This document shows, piece by piece, positions 44,087 to 53,425 of a stretch of 64,000 bases of DNA (position 1 is the stretch's first letter; every line of letters starts with the position of its first letter). The DNA comes from Acidihalobacter aeolianus. GTDB lineage: Bacteria; Pseudomonadota; Gammaproteobacteria; DSM-5130; Acidihalobacteraceae. The notes beneath the pieces were generated by a model that was given only the letters and a program-made list of their open reading frames with translations, was not told the DNA's origin and ran no database searches. The stretch lies in contig NZ_CP017448.1 of NCBI RefSeq assembly GCF_001753165.1, forward strand, positions 1,010,462 through 1,074,461. Reading direction: 5' to 3'. A program made the translations under genes and the position numbers.

Positions 44087-46627
44087 ATGAGTTCGGCATC
44101 CGACGAAGCGGAAACGCTGGTCCGCTGCGAGGAGGTCCTGCAGCACCTGGAGGACATCAGCTTCGTGGCCCAGCGCGATGCGCGGGCGGCACTGCCGACG
44201 CTGGAAGGCGTCGATGCGCCGACCCGGCTGTACTGGCTCGAGGCCGCGCGCGATCTGTTCTTCCACGACCGCGAGGCGGGCAAGGCCTTCATGCGCAGGA
44301 CGCCCGATCTGGTCGCGCTGTGGTCGGACGTGCGGCGCTGGACCGATCAGGCGCAGTCCTTCCGCCAGTGGGTGAATTCCTGGGCGGCGCTGGACGGATT
44401 CCTGGCCCAGGCGGGGCAGGTCTATGCGGCCTGGGGCGAGGCCGGCGAGCGCGGCTGGTACGACATCGGCATGCGTTGGTGCACGCGCAGCGTGGAGGAC
44501 GGGCGCACCTATTTCGAGGCCGACTACGAAAACCTCGCGGATGGCGAGGGTCTGGCCGGGATCGAGGCGTTGATGGCGCCGGCCGATGCCCTGTACGAAG
44601 CGCGCCGGTTGACCCTGGAGACCTATCTGCCGGGCGCGCTGATCGCGCGCAAGGTCGTCGGCACGCCGGGGCTCGAGCCCTGGGCGCGCCGTGGCGCCGA
44701 TCTGATGCAGTCCGGCCGTGCGCGCGGCGAGGCCTATTTCCAGCTGGCCACCGAAGAGGGCGTGCGCTACCTGCTTGACGAGCTGCCCGGCTACCGCCCG
44801 CGTCAGCATGCCAAGTTCCTGCAGCTCCTCCTGCTCGCCTGGTTCGACGAACTGATTCCGCTGGCGGACAGCGACTGGCGCCCGGGCAAGGGGCAGCCGA
44901 TGATGCTCTGCGACGGGCGCTCGCTGCTGATGCCCGCGGTGATGGAAGACCGCGACGAGGTCATCGTCGCCGCTCTGCACACGGCGGCGCACCTGCGTTT
45001 CGACACCTACGCCCAGGCCGAGATAGAGACCTTGTTCGAGGTGGCCGGTTCCCAGCCCCCGCCGCTGGACGACGACCAGCGCATGACCTGGCGTCCCCTA
45101 TTCGCCGCGTACGGCGAGCGCATGTTCCGTTTTCAGGCTCTGTTCGACCTGTGCGAGGACATTCGGGTGGACAGCCGCCTGGGTGCCCTGGTGCCCGGTT
45201 TCCTCAGTCGACTCGGCCGCCTGCTCGATCGGGCCGAGACACCCGAAGGTGCCCCCGGGCATTTCCACGCCTTCGCCTGCGCCCAGTTGCGGGCCCTGAT
45301 CGCCGGGCAGGGGCTGGATGCGCGCCTCGCCTCGCTCACCTTGCCGCAGGCGCGTCTCAGCGACGCCTTTGCCGTAGCCCGGGAGCTGTTCGCCGATGCG
45401 GACTTCCCCGAACTGGCGGCCGGCGAGCGCGACCGGTCCTACCCGCCGGCGCACGGCCTGAATACCGGGCCGGCTGTCTATCCGCGCCCACGCTACGACG
45501 AGCTGCACGATGCACCGCATGCCGACGCCTATGCCGAAAACAAGGCCACGCGCGAGCGTCAGCGCGAGGATCAGCCGCAACAGGCGCCGGGGCAGCGTCA
45601 GGACGACCCCGACGCGGACATCAACCTGCCGCGCGAGAACACCTCCGGCAGCGGCGGGCGCATCGGTTCGGGCATTCCCATGCCGGCCAAGAACATCCGT
45701 GGCCGCGGCGCGACGCTGGAGACGCCGCCGGGCGGCATTCCCTACCATGAATGGGACTACCGCGAGCAGCGTTATCTCAACGAGTGGGCCAAGGTCCACG
45801 AGGCGCGCCTGACCGAGACCGAGTCGAACCGCGCGGCACGCATCCTGGAGGACCACGCGGGGGTGCTCAAGCGAATGCGCGCCGCCCTGGAAATGCAGCG
45901 GCCCAGCCGGCCCGCGCCACTGCGGCGGCAGCCGGAGGGCGACGAACTCGACATGGAGGCAACGGTGGCCTACGTGGTCGAGAAGCGGGCCGGCCTGTCG
46001 CCGGAAGGCCTGATCTACCGCCGGCGTGCGGTACAGCACCGCGACACGGCCGTGCTGTTGCTCGCCGACCTGTCCACCTCGATCATGGCACGCCATCCCG
46101 GCGGGCACGGCAAGGTCGTGGACCGCATCCGTTCCGGGTTGATCCTGTTTTCCGAGGCGATCACCAGCCTCGGCGATCCGTACGCGATCTGCGGCTTCGC
46201 CTCCAAACATCACGACAACGTCAACTACTACGTGATCAAGGACTTCGCGGAGCCGCGCGACCATGAGCTGAATGCGCGCCTGGCCGCGCTGTCCGGACGC
46301 CTCGCCAGCCGCATGGGGGCGGCTATCCGACACTCGATCAAGCGTTTCGCCGAGGTCGATGCCCATCACCGCCTGCTGCTGCTGCTCACCGACGGTCGCC
46401 CGGCGGATTACGACGATGGCGGCGATGCGCGCTATCTGCAGGACGACACGCGCATGGCGATGAAGGAGGCGCGCGATGCCGGCGTACACCCCTTCTGCAT
46501 CACCCTCGACCCGAGCGGCGGGGAATATCTGCCGGCCATCTTCGGGCCCGGGCACTTCACGCTGGTCGACAGCGTCGACGACCTGCCCGCACGGCTGCCC
46601 GAGATCTACCTGAGGCTGCGCCGGTGA
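44087..46627 (+). CDS. CbbO/NorD-type VWA domain protein
   Basis: 846 residues. N-terminal helical region of about 500 residues, a low-complexity acidic/Gln linker (RERQREDQPQQAPGQRQDD), and a C-terminal von Willebrand A domain with MIDAS D-L-S-T-S at 661-665 and TDGRPADYDD. It is the adaptor for the ATPase, binding client through the metal site. Slightly longer than CbbO (about 780). The stop overlaps the GTG of the next gene by four bases. Confidence 0.93.
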   Translation: MSSASDEAETLVRCEEVLQHLEDISFVAQRDARAALPTLEGVDAPTRLYWLEAARDLFFHDREAGKAFMRRTPDLVALWSDVRRWTDQAQSFRQWVNSWAALDGFLAQAGQVYAAWGEAGERGWYDIGMRWCTRSVEDGRTYFEADYENLADGEGLAGIEALMAPADALYEARRLTLETYLPGALIARKVVGTPGLEPWARRGADLMQSGRARGEAYFQLATEEGVRYLLDELPGYRPRQHAKFLQLLLLAWFDELIPLADSDWRPGKGQPMMLCDGRSLLMPAVMEDRDEVIVAALHTAAHLRFDTYAQAEIETLFEVAGSQPPPLDDDQRMTWRPLFAAYGERMFRFQALFDLCEDIRVDSRLGALVPGFLSRLGRLLDRAETPEGAPGHFHAFACAQLRALIAGQGLDARLASLTLPQARLSDAFAVARELFADADFPELAAGERDRSYPPAHGLNTGPAVYPRPRYDELHDAPHADAYAENKATRERQREDQPQQAPGQRQDDPDADINLPRENTSGSGGRIGSGIPMPAKNIRGRGATLETPPGGIPYHEWDYREQRYLNEWAKVHEARLTETESNRAARILEDHAGVLKRMRAALEMQRPSRPAPLRRQPEGDELDMEATVAYVVEKRAGLSPEGLIYRRRAVQHRDTAVLLLADLSTSIMARHPGGHGKVVDRIRSGLILFSEAITSLGDPYAICGFASKHHDNVNYYVIKDFAEPRDHELNARLAALSGRLASRMGAAIRHSIKRFAEVDAHHRLLLLLTDGRPADYDDGGDARYLQDDTRMAMKEARDAGVHPFCITLDPSGGEYLPAIFGPGHFTLVDSVDDLPARLPEIYLRLRR

Positions 46628-47898
46628 CCGCCGGAGCCGATGCCGGTTCGCCGCGCGCGGTACTCATCGCCGCCGCGCGCTACCGCCGCCACAGCTACGG
46701 CAACAACCATCCGCTGGACATCCCGCGCGTGTCGCTGACCCTCGATCTCATCCGCAGCTACGGTGCGCTGAACGAGGCCGAGTACCTGGAATCGCGCCGC
46801 GCACTGCCGGCCGAGCTGGAATGGTTCCACACCCGCGACTACGTGAGCGCCATGCAGCGCTGCGAGGCGCTGGGCAAGGTCACCGACCGTTACCGGCAGC
46901 GACACAACATCGGCAATCTCGAGAATCCGTACTTCCAGGACTTCTTCGCCACCCCGGCGACCGCCACCGGCGGCAGCATCCAGGGCGCCGAGCAGCTGCT
47001 GGCCGGGCGGGTGGCCTTCAGTCCCGCGGGCGGCATGCACCATGCGATGCCCGACCGTGCGCAGGGATTCTGTTTCTTCAACGATGCGGCGCTCGCGGTC
47101 ATGCGGCTGCGCCGCGCCGGCCTGCGCGTGCTCTACGTGGACATCGACGCGCACCACGGCGACGGCGTGGAGCATGCCCTGCGCGACGATCCCGAGGCTT
47201 TCACCCTGTCGCTGCACATGGACACCGAGAAGGCCTATCCCTTCGCCGGCGGGGGTATAGAGGACGTCAGTGGGGGCAACGCCGTCAACCTGCCGCTGCC
47301 CCCGGGTACTCACGACGACGAATACCGCCATGCCTTCGCCCGCGTGTGGCCCGCGGTGATGGACGCGGTGCGTCCGGATGCGGTGGTGCTGCAGGCGGGC
47401 ACCGACCCGATCATGCCCGACCCACTGGGCAAGTTCCGGCTCTCGACCCAGGCCTTTGTCGATGTCGTCGCGCAGATCCGGGACGACGCGCCAAGACACG
47501 CGAACGGCACGCCGCGTCTGCTGGTGATCGGCGGAGGCGGCTATCATCCCCTGGTGCTGGCGCGCTGCTGGACCGGCCTCTGGGCGCTGCTCAGCGGGCG
47601 TACGCTGCCGGCCGAGATCCCGCCGGACGGGCAGGCCCTGCTGGCGGAGGTGCGCTGGGGCGCCGAGGATCCGGACGACGACGACGACGACGAGGAAGAA
47701 CAGGTCGAACGTTTCGGCACGCCCTATCATGAACTGCTGAGCCGCCGTTTCGACCGCCCGCAGCACGGGCCGCTGCGCGCGGAGGTGGTACAACGGGTCG
47801 ACCGGCTGCTGGACAGCCACCCCCTGTTTCGCCAGGCCGCGTCGCGCCCCGCCGCGGCGGCCTCAACCATTACGCCGAGGAGCCCTGAACTGCCGTGA
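46624..47898 (+). CDS. Histone deacetylase-like (AcuC/AphA) amidohydrolase
   Basis: 424 residues from a GTG start. Zinc-dependent arginase-deacetylase fold with catalytic His139-His140 (SPAGGMHHAMPD), zinc ligands Asp175 and His177 (YVDIDAHHGDG), Asp271 (LQAGTDP), and the transition-state Tyr307 (IGGGGYHP). All key residues are present, so it is probably active on an acetylated lysine, polyamine or small molecule. An acidic stretch (DPDDDDDDEEEQ) follows the domain. Overlaps both neighbours by four bases. Confidence 0.93.
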   Translation: MTAGADAGSPRAVLIAAARYRRHSYGNNHPLDIPRVSLTLDLIRSYGALNEAEYLESRRALPAELEWFHTRDYVSAMQRCEALGKVTDRYRQRHNIGNLENPYFQDFFATPATATGGSIQGAEQLLAGRVAFSPAGGMHHAMPDRAQGFCFFNDAALAVMRLRRAGLRVLYVDIDAHHGDGVEHALRDDPEAFTLSLHMDTEKAYPFAGGGIEDVSGGNAVNLPLPPGTHDDEYRHAFARVWPAVMDAVRPDAVVLQAGTDPIMPDPLGKFRLSTQAFVDVVAQIRDDAPRHANGTPRLLVIGGGGYHPLVLARCWTGLWALLSGRTLPAEIPPDGQALLAEVRWGAEDPDDDDDDEEEQVERFGTPYHELLSRRFDRPQHGPLRAEVVQRVDRLLDSHPLFRQAASRPAAAASTITPRSPELP

Positions 47899-49067
47899 CC
47901 GACGAATCGACCACCGCCGCCACCCTCATGCCGGGCTATGCCAACGCCAAGGCGACCCAGGCCTACGCGCGTGCACACATCGAGGCCGGAGAGACCGCCG
48001 AGGGCCACTACAGCGACTTTCTGCGCGCCCGCATCCAGCTTTCCAGCCTGGGCGTGGGCAGTTTCGGCGGTGCGGCCGACCCGGTGGTCGATGCGCAGAT
48101 CTCGGCGATCGTCGCCGAGGCGCTGATCAAGGGCGTCAACGTGATCGACACCGCCGCGCACTACCGCTACGGCCGCTCCCTGGCCGCGGTCGGCGCCGGG
48201 GTGCGCGCCGCGGCGGCCCAGGGCGTACCGCGCGAGGCCATGTTCCTGATGTCCAAGGGCGGTTTCCTGACCCTGCGCGGCGGACCGCCGGCCGACATGG
48301 CCGGTTGGTTCGAGCGCGAGATCGTCGCCGCCGGCCTGGGCACGCGCGAGGACCTGGCCAAGGGCGTGCACCTGCTGACGCCCGAGTACATCAATTACCA
48401 GCTCGAGCTTTCGCGTCATCTGATGGGCGTCGAAACGCTCGACGCCTTCCTGGTCGACCAGCCCGAGGTGCATATCCCGGAGATCGGCAAGGAGGCGGCG
48501 CACGAGAGGCTCGCGGCCGTGTTCCAGACCCTGGAGCGCGCGGTGCAGGAGAAGCGTCTGCGGGTTTACGGCATCAGCACCTTCGAGGGCTTGCGCGTGG
48601 AAACCGACAGCCCGATGTTCGAATCGCTCACCGCGATGGTCGGCCTCGCCGAACGCGCCGCCCAGCTGGCGACCGGCGACGAGCACGCCCGCCATCACTT
48701 CAAGATAGCGATGATGCCCTTCAATCAGGTGATGAGCGAGGGCTTCACGCGCTTCAACACGGCCACCGGCCAGGGCAACGTCGCCTCGCCGATCCAGGCG
48801 GCGTACCAGCTCGAGGTCTACGTCATGGCCAGCCATACCCTGTTCAAGGGGCATCTCGCCGCGCAGTCGGTGGGTCCGGTGGACGAACACCTGCCCGATC
48901 TCGCCAATCCCGCGCAACGGGCGATGCAGTTCAACCGTTCCACGCCGGGCCTCGGCACTTCGCTGGTCGGCATGAGCACGCCGGATCATCTGGCCGACCT
49001 GCTGGCCACCGCCCAGGTGCCGCCGATGCCGCGCAAGGACTACCTGGCGATGTACCAGAAGGCCTGA
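47895..49067 (+). CDS. Aldo/keto reductase-like protein lacking the active-site His
   Basis: 390 residues from a GTG start. TIM-barrel AKR pattern: SSLGVGSFGG, NVIDTAAHYRYGRSL (Asp and Tyr of the tetrad), FLMSKGGFL (Lys). The fourth residue, normally His in L-I-H, is replaced (AFLVDQPEVH), so reductase activity is doubtful. C-terminal NRSTPGLGTSLVGMSTPDHL resembles the cofactor-binding end. An insertion of about 60 residues near the middle (AERAAQLATGDEHARHHFKI) is unusual. Fourth gene of the operon. Confidence 0.88.
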   Translation: MTDESTTAATLMPGYANAKATQAYARAHIEAGETAEGHYSDFLRARIQLSSLGVGSFGGAADPVVDAQISAIVAEALIKGVNVIDTAAHYRYGRSLAAVGAGVRAAAAQGVPREAMFLMSKGGFLTLRGGPPADMAGWFEREIVAAGLGTREDLAKGVHLLTPEYINYQLELSRHLMGVETLDAFLVDQPEVHIPEIGKEAAHERLAAVFQTLERAVQEKRLRVYGISTFEGLRVETDSPMFESLTAMVGLAERAAQLATGDEHARHHFKIAMMPFNQVMSEGFTRFNTATGQGNVASPIQAAYQLEVYVMASHTLFKGHLAAQSVGPVDEHLPDLANPAQRAMQFNRSTPGLGTSLVGMSTPDHLADLLATAQVPPMPRKDYLAMYQKA

Positions 49068-49094
49068 GCCCCGGGTCTACGCAGGAGGACACTC

Positions 49095-50663
49095 GTGCAA
49101 GCCGATCTCAAACCGCTGGAATTCCATGCCATCCGCCGCCTGCTGGAACGCCTGACCGCGACGCCCTATGGCGCCGACGCCGCCCGCGGCCTGGAGCCCG
49201 CGCCCGACGCCGAGGTGGCGCGTCGCATGCAGGGCGCCGTGGACGCCGCACGCCGACTGCTCGACGCCGGCCGCCGTCCGCCGCTGGGCGCGTTGCCGGA
49301 CGTGCGCGCGGCGCTGCGGCAGGCCTCGACCGTTGGCGCCTCGCTGTCGGGGCAGGCGTTGTTCAATCTGCAGGAGGTGATGGCGGCCTGCGCCAGGCTG
49401 GCCGAGGCCCTGCGCGAGGATGCGGGCATCTATCCCGGCCGCCTCGACGACCTGAGGCCGCCAGCCCCGCTGGTGGAGCGTCTCGAGCGCACTCTGGTGG
49501 GCGCCGGCACGCTGCGCGATGACGCTAACGAGGCGCTTGCCGCGCTGTTCGCCGAGCGTCGGCAGCTGCGCGACGAAGCCGAGTCGGTGGTACGCCAGCG
49601 CATGCAGCGCGCCGACATCGCCGCGCTGTTCGCCGACGGCGGCAAGGTGGGCTGGCACAACGAGCGCGCGGTGCTGAGCGTGCGTGCGGCCGAAGCGGAG
49701 CGGATCAAGGGCGTGCGTCGCGGCAGTGCGCTCGGCGGTCGCGACGTGGTGGTGGAGCCGATGGAGGCGGTGCCCGCGAATAACCGTCTGGAAACCGTGA
49801 TGGGACGCATCGGCACCGAGCAGCAGCGCTTGTTCCGCGACGTGACCGCCCAGGTGCGCGAACACGTCGAGGCCCTGCAGGCGATGCTTTCGGCGCTGAC
49901 CTGGATCGACCTGGCGCTGGCCGCCGGGCGCATGAGCCAGGCGATGAACGCGCACGCACCGCGCCTGAGCGATGCCGCCGAGGTCGAGCTCAACGATGCC
50001 TATCACCCGCTGCTGCTGGTGCAGTTCGCCGATGGCAGCGGGGTACAGCCCGTACCGCTGACGATCCGTCTCGATCCGCAGGACCGCCTGTTGGTGATCA
50101 CCGGGCCGAACACCGGCGGCAAGACGGTGGCGCTCAAGACCCTGGGGCTGCTGGTGGCGATGGCGCATTGCGGTCTGCACATCCCGGCGGAGCGGGACTG
50201 CGTCGTGGGATGCTATACGCGCCTGATCGTGGACGTGGGCGATCATCAGAGCCTGTACCACCACCTCTCGACCTTCGCCGGACATGTCGAGGTGCTCAAG
50301 CGGGTGCTCGACGAGGCGGACGGCAGCACGCTGGTGCTGCTCGACGAACTGGGTACCGGCACGGACCCGGAGGAGGGCGCCGCGCTGGCGATGGCGGTGC
50401 TCGACGAACTCGGTGCGCGTGGCGTGCAGGGCGTGGTCAACACCCATCTGTCGCCGCTCAAGGAATATGCCGCCGACCGGCCTGGCGTGCGCAATGCCTC
50501 GATGCATTTCGACACCGAGACCCTGCGCCCGACCTACCGGTTGCGCATTGGCGTGCCGGGCAAATCCCTCGGCTTGCTCATCGCCGAGCAGAACGGTCTG
50601 CCCGCCGCGCTGGTGGCCGGCGCGCGCGAGCATCTGCAGCGCCTGGCCGACGGACACGGCTGA
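49095..50663 (+). CDS. MutS2-like ATPase without Smr domain
   Basis: 522 residues from a GTG start. Helical core/lever region and a MutS-type ATPase: Walker A ITGPNTGGKTVALK near 335-348, signature and Walker B STLVLLDELGTGTDPEEG, then VVNTHLSPLKEYA. MutS2 proteins are usually about 780 residues with a C-terminal KOW and Smr nuclease; here the protein ends soon after the ATPase (LQRLADGHG). It may bind branched DNA or collided ribosomes without cutting. Last gene of the operon, 27 bases after the AKR-like gene. Confidence 0.9.
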   Translation: MQADLKPLEFHAIRRLLERLTATPYGADAARGLEPAPDAEVARRMQGAVDAARRLLDAGRRPPLGALPDVRAALRQASTVGASLSGQALFNLQEVMAACARLAEALREDAGIYPGRLDDLRPPAPLVERLERTLVGAGTLRDDANEALAALFAERRQLRDEAESVVRQRMQRADIAALFADGGKVGWHNERAVLSVRAAEAERIKGVRRGSALGGRDVVVEPMEAVPANNRLETVMGRIGTEQQRLFRDVTAQVREHVEALQAMLSALTWIDLALAAGRMSQAMNAHAPRLSDAAEVELNDAYHPLLLVQFADGSGVQPVPLTIRLDPQDRLLVITGPNTGGKTVALKTLGLLVAMAHCGLHIPAERDCVVGCYTRLIVDVGDHQSLYHHLSTFAGHVEVLKRVLDEADGSTLVLLDELGTGTDPEEGAALAMAVLDELGARGVQGVVNTHLSPLKEYAADRPGVRNASMHFDTETLRPTYRLRIGVPGKSLGLLIAEQNGLPAALVAGAREHLQRLADGHG

Positions 50664-50675
50664 GAGGCGGGGCAC

Positions 50676-50704
50676 CCTGAAGCGCCCTGCGCGCTCCCTT
50701 CAGG
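50676..50704. terminator. Hairpin between convergent MutS2-like and APC transporter genes
   Basis: CCTGAAG (50676-50682) and CTTCAGG (50698-50704) with an inner GCGC pairing; right arm includes the transporter stop codon. No long T-run, so it is a weak bidirectional terminator candidate. Confidence 0.45.
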
Positions 50705-52022
50705 ATATCGGGGTCTGTCTGCCCATGTGGATGCTGCGCCCACTCAACCGGCGGTAGAACAATTCCGTTGCGACCGAGAATGCGATCAAGGCGACCAGGC
50801 CAGCGATCTGCCAGCGCGTATGCGGATCTTCGATGACCTGGGCGCACAGGGCGGCAAGGGCAGTCAGGCACGCTGCGACGCCGATGGCGGCCAGCCTGGG
50901 GTTCGCCTGGGTTTCGCGTGCAAGGCGCAGGTTAGCCAGATTGACCGCGGCGAATACCAGCAAGAACCCGGCACTGCCCAGCGTTGCGATGGCCGACAGC
51001 GGCACGCCGTTGACTAGGAGCAAGGCAAGTGTGGCGAACAACGCGAGCCCCTCGACCGGCTGGTTGCGGATGTCGTGCTCGAAGGCGGACGGGAGTTCGC
51101 CGTACTTGGCGATGAGATAGGTGAGCCGCCCCGAGCCGTAGAAGGTGGCGTTGATTGCCGAGGCGGTCGCGGCCAGCGCGGCGACGATGATGGCTAGGGA
51201 GCCGCCATGGCCCAGGATCTGCCCGGCGGCGACGGAGAGCACGTCATCGCGGTGCGCAGCGATCGCGCCGAATCCCAGGTGCAGCAGCACGGCGGCGGCG
51301 ATGCACAGGTAGACCAGGATCACGATGGCGACGCCGCCGAGATAGGCAATGGGCAGGGAACGGCGGGGGTTGACCGCTTGCGGCGCAGCGTTGGCGATCA
51401 GCTCGAAGCCTTCGTAGTTGAGGAAGACGATCATTGCGCCGGCTATCAGCGGCAGTGGGCTGACCCACTGAGCGGGTGCTAGGCGTGCCGGGTCGCCGGG
51501 CAGGGCCAGGCCGGCGACGATGAACCCGGCGAGCAGGATCAGCTTGAGCAGGTTGAGGCTGTTTTCACTGCGGATCACGATGTGCGGCCCGAGGAAGTTG
51601 AGCAGTGCGAGCACGAGCAGCACCCCGCTCGCAAGCATGCTACGTGCTGCCGCTCCGCCATGGAACAGATCGACGGCATAGGTGCCGAAGGCATAGGCAT
51701 AGATCGCAAGCAGGATGACGTAGCTTAGGCACAGCAGGATGTTGAGCGCCCCCGTGAACACGCCGGGCCCGTAGGCGCGGTTGAGGAATTCCACGGTGCC
51801 GCCTGAGCTGGGGTAGCGCAGCGTGAGCTTGAGGTATGACCAGGCGGTGAGCAGTGCGACCGCTCCGGCGAGGGCGAAGGCGAGCGGTGCGGCACCACGC
51901 GTGAGCTGAATCGTCAGACCGGTGACGGCAAAGATGCCGCCACCGATCATGCCGCCGATGCCGATAGACAGCAGCGCAGCGGTGCCCAGCGGCGTTTTCG
52001 CCGAGGCAGCCGTTTCAGCCAT
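50700..52022 (-). CDS. APC family amino acid permease
   Basis: 440 residues, about 12 membrane helices. The N-terminal LSIGIGGMIGGGIFAVTGLT is the APC substrate-backbone-binding helix. Start chosen at ATG 52022 (MAETAASAKTPLGTAALLS), which overlaps the end of gadB by eight bases, so it is coupled to the decarboxylase. It likely exchanges or imports an amino acid for the acid-resistance system; GABA or glutamate are candidates. It is less like GadC than the permease at 54258. Confidence 0.9.
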   Translation of the reverse strand: MAETAASAKTPLGTAALLSIGIGGMIGGGIFAVTGLTIQLTRGAAPLAFALAGAVALLTAWSYLKLTLRYPSSGGTVEFLNRAYGPGVFTGALNILLCLSYVILLAIYAYAFGTYAVDLFHGGAAARSMLASGVLLVLALLNFLGPHIVIRSENSLNLLKLILLAGFIVAGLALPGDPARLAPAQWVSPLPLIAGAMIVFLNYEGFELIANAAPQAVNPRRSLPIAYLGGVAIVILVYLCIAAAVLLHLGFGAIAAHRDDVLSVAAGQILGHGGSLAIIVAALAATASAINATFYGSGRLTYLIAKYGELPSAFEHDIRNQPVEGLALFATLALLLVNGVPLSAIATLGSAGFLLVFAAVNLANLRLARETQANPRLAAIGVAACLTALAALCAQVIEDPHTRWQIAGLVALIAFSVATELFYRRLSGRSIHMGRQTPIS

Positions 52023-53388
52023 GATGAAAATGTCCGTCGGCCTGCCTGGGGCGGGCAGGTGGGGCAGCATCGAGATCGGCGACCACCTGGGCGAGATCGG
52101 TGAGCAGCAGGTCCGCCATGTCGCGCGAGAAACCCTCGCGCACCACCACGCGCAGCACGGCGACGCTTTCGGCGTCCGGCGGCATGGTGTAGGCAGGCAC
52201 CTGCCAGCCGCGCACGCGCAGGCGTTCGGACACGTCGTACACGGAGTAGTGCGTGGTGTCCTTGAGGCGAAAGGCGAACACGGGGATGCTCGAGCCGTCG
52301 CTGAGCAGTTCGAAGGGGCCGAGGTCGGCGATCTTCGCCGATAGTTCGGTGGCGACCTCGCGCAGTGTGGTCATGATGCGCGTGTAGCCAGCGCGGCCGA
52401 GGCGCAGGAAGTTGTAGTACTGGCCGACGATCTGGTTGCCGGGGCGCGAGAAGTTGAGGGTGAAGGTCGGCATGTCGCCGCCGAGGTAGTTGACATGAAA
52501 CACGAGGTCCTCGGGCAGGTGCTCCTGATTGCGCCACACGGCCCAGCCGACGCCGGGATAGACCAGCCCGTACTTGTGGCCCGAGGCATTGATCGAGACC
52601 ACGTTGGGCAGACGGAAGTCCCAGCGCAGGTCGGGGTGGATGAAGGGCGCGACGAAGCCGCCGCTGGCGGCGTCGATGTGCAGCGGCACGGCGAGTCCGT
52701 GCGCCGCGTTGTGCGCGACCACGGCGTCGTGGATGGCCTCGATGGGCTCGAACTCGCCGGTGAAGGTGGTGCCGAGAATGGCGACCACGCCGATGGTGTT
52801 CTCGTCGATGCGCTCGACCACCTCCTCGGGCGTGATCACGTAGCGTCCCTCGCGCATGGGGATGTAGCGCGGCTCGACCTCCCAGTAGCGGCAGAACTTC
52901 TCCCACACCACCTGCACGTTGGCGCCGAGGATCAGGTTGGGTTTGGCGGCGGACTGGCCTGCGGCCTCGCGGCGCGCACGCCAGCGCCACTTGAGCGCCA
53001 TGCCGGCGAGCATCACCGCCTCGCTGGAGCCGATCGCAGACACGCCTACCGCCGCGCCGTCGTCGGGCGCATTGAACAACCGCGCGATCATGTTGACGCA
53101 GCGCGTTTCGATCTCCGCGGTCTGCGGGTACTCGTCCTTGTCGATCATGTTCTTGTCAAAGGTCTCGGCCATCAGCCGTTCGGCCTCGGGTTCCATCCAG
53201 GTGGTGACGAAGGTGGCGAGGTTGAGGCGCGCGTTGCCGTCGAGCATGAGTTCGTCATGAATCAGTTGGTAGGCGGTCTGCGATGGCAGCTCCCCTTCCG
53301 GCAGGGTGTATTTGGGTACCGGCTCGGACATGGCGCGGGAGCCGTAGGTGGGCGCCAGGGCGGCGTCGGGCAGCAGTTTCTTGACCAT
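52015..53388 (-). CDS. gadB: Glutamate decarboxylase
   Basis: 457 residues from ATG 53388, chosen because GGAG lies 11 bases upstream; a GTG at 53400 is the alternative. Strong match to bacterial GAD: DELMLDGNARLNLATF, GSSEAVMLAGMALKWRWR, HIDAASGGFVAPF and the PLP lysine in NASGHKYGLVYPG. It turns glutamate into GABA, consuming a proton. The C-terminus ends with several His (ADGHFHHG), reminiscent of the pH-sensing tail of E. coli GadB. Third gene of the gad operon. Confidence 0.97.
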   Translation of the reverse strand: MVKKLLPDAALAPTYGSRAMSEPVPKYTLPEGELPSQTAYQLIHDELMLDGNARLNLATFVTTWMEPEAERLMAETFDKNMIDKDEYPQTAEIETRCVNMIARLFNAPDDGAAVGVSAIGSSEAVMLAGMALKWRWRARREAAGQSAAKPNLILGANVQVVWEKFCRYWEVEPRYIPMREGRYVITPEEVVERIDENTIGVVAILGTTFTGEFEPIEAIHDAVVAHNAAHGLAVPLHIDAASGGFVAPFIHPDLRWDFRLPNVVSINASGHKYGLVYPGVGWAVWRNQEHLPEDLVFHVNYLGGDMPTFTLNFSRPGNQIVGQYYNFLRLGRAGYTRIMTTLREVATELSAKIADLGPFELLSDGSSIPVFAFRLKDTTHYSVYDVSERLRVRGWQVPAYTMPPDAESVAVLRVVVREGFSRDMADLLLTDLAQVVADLDAAPPARPRQADGHFHHG

Positions 53389-53425
53389 GGTCGTGATCAC
53401 TCCGTTGTGGCGGGTGAGGCGGGAA

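Noticed and set aside
43234-46627. Calling the ATPase and VWA genes cbbQ and cbbO outright
   Set aside because: No RuBisCO gene in the window and the operon partners differ; the family includes NorQD and others, so no symbol was assigned.
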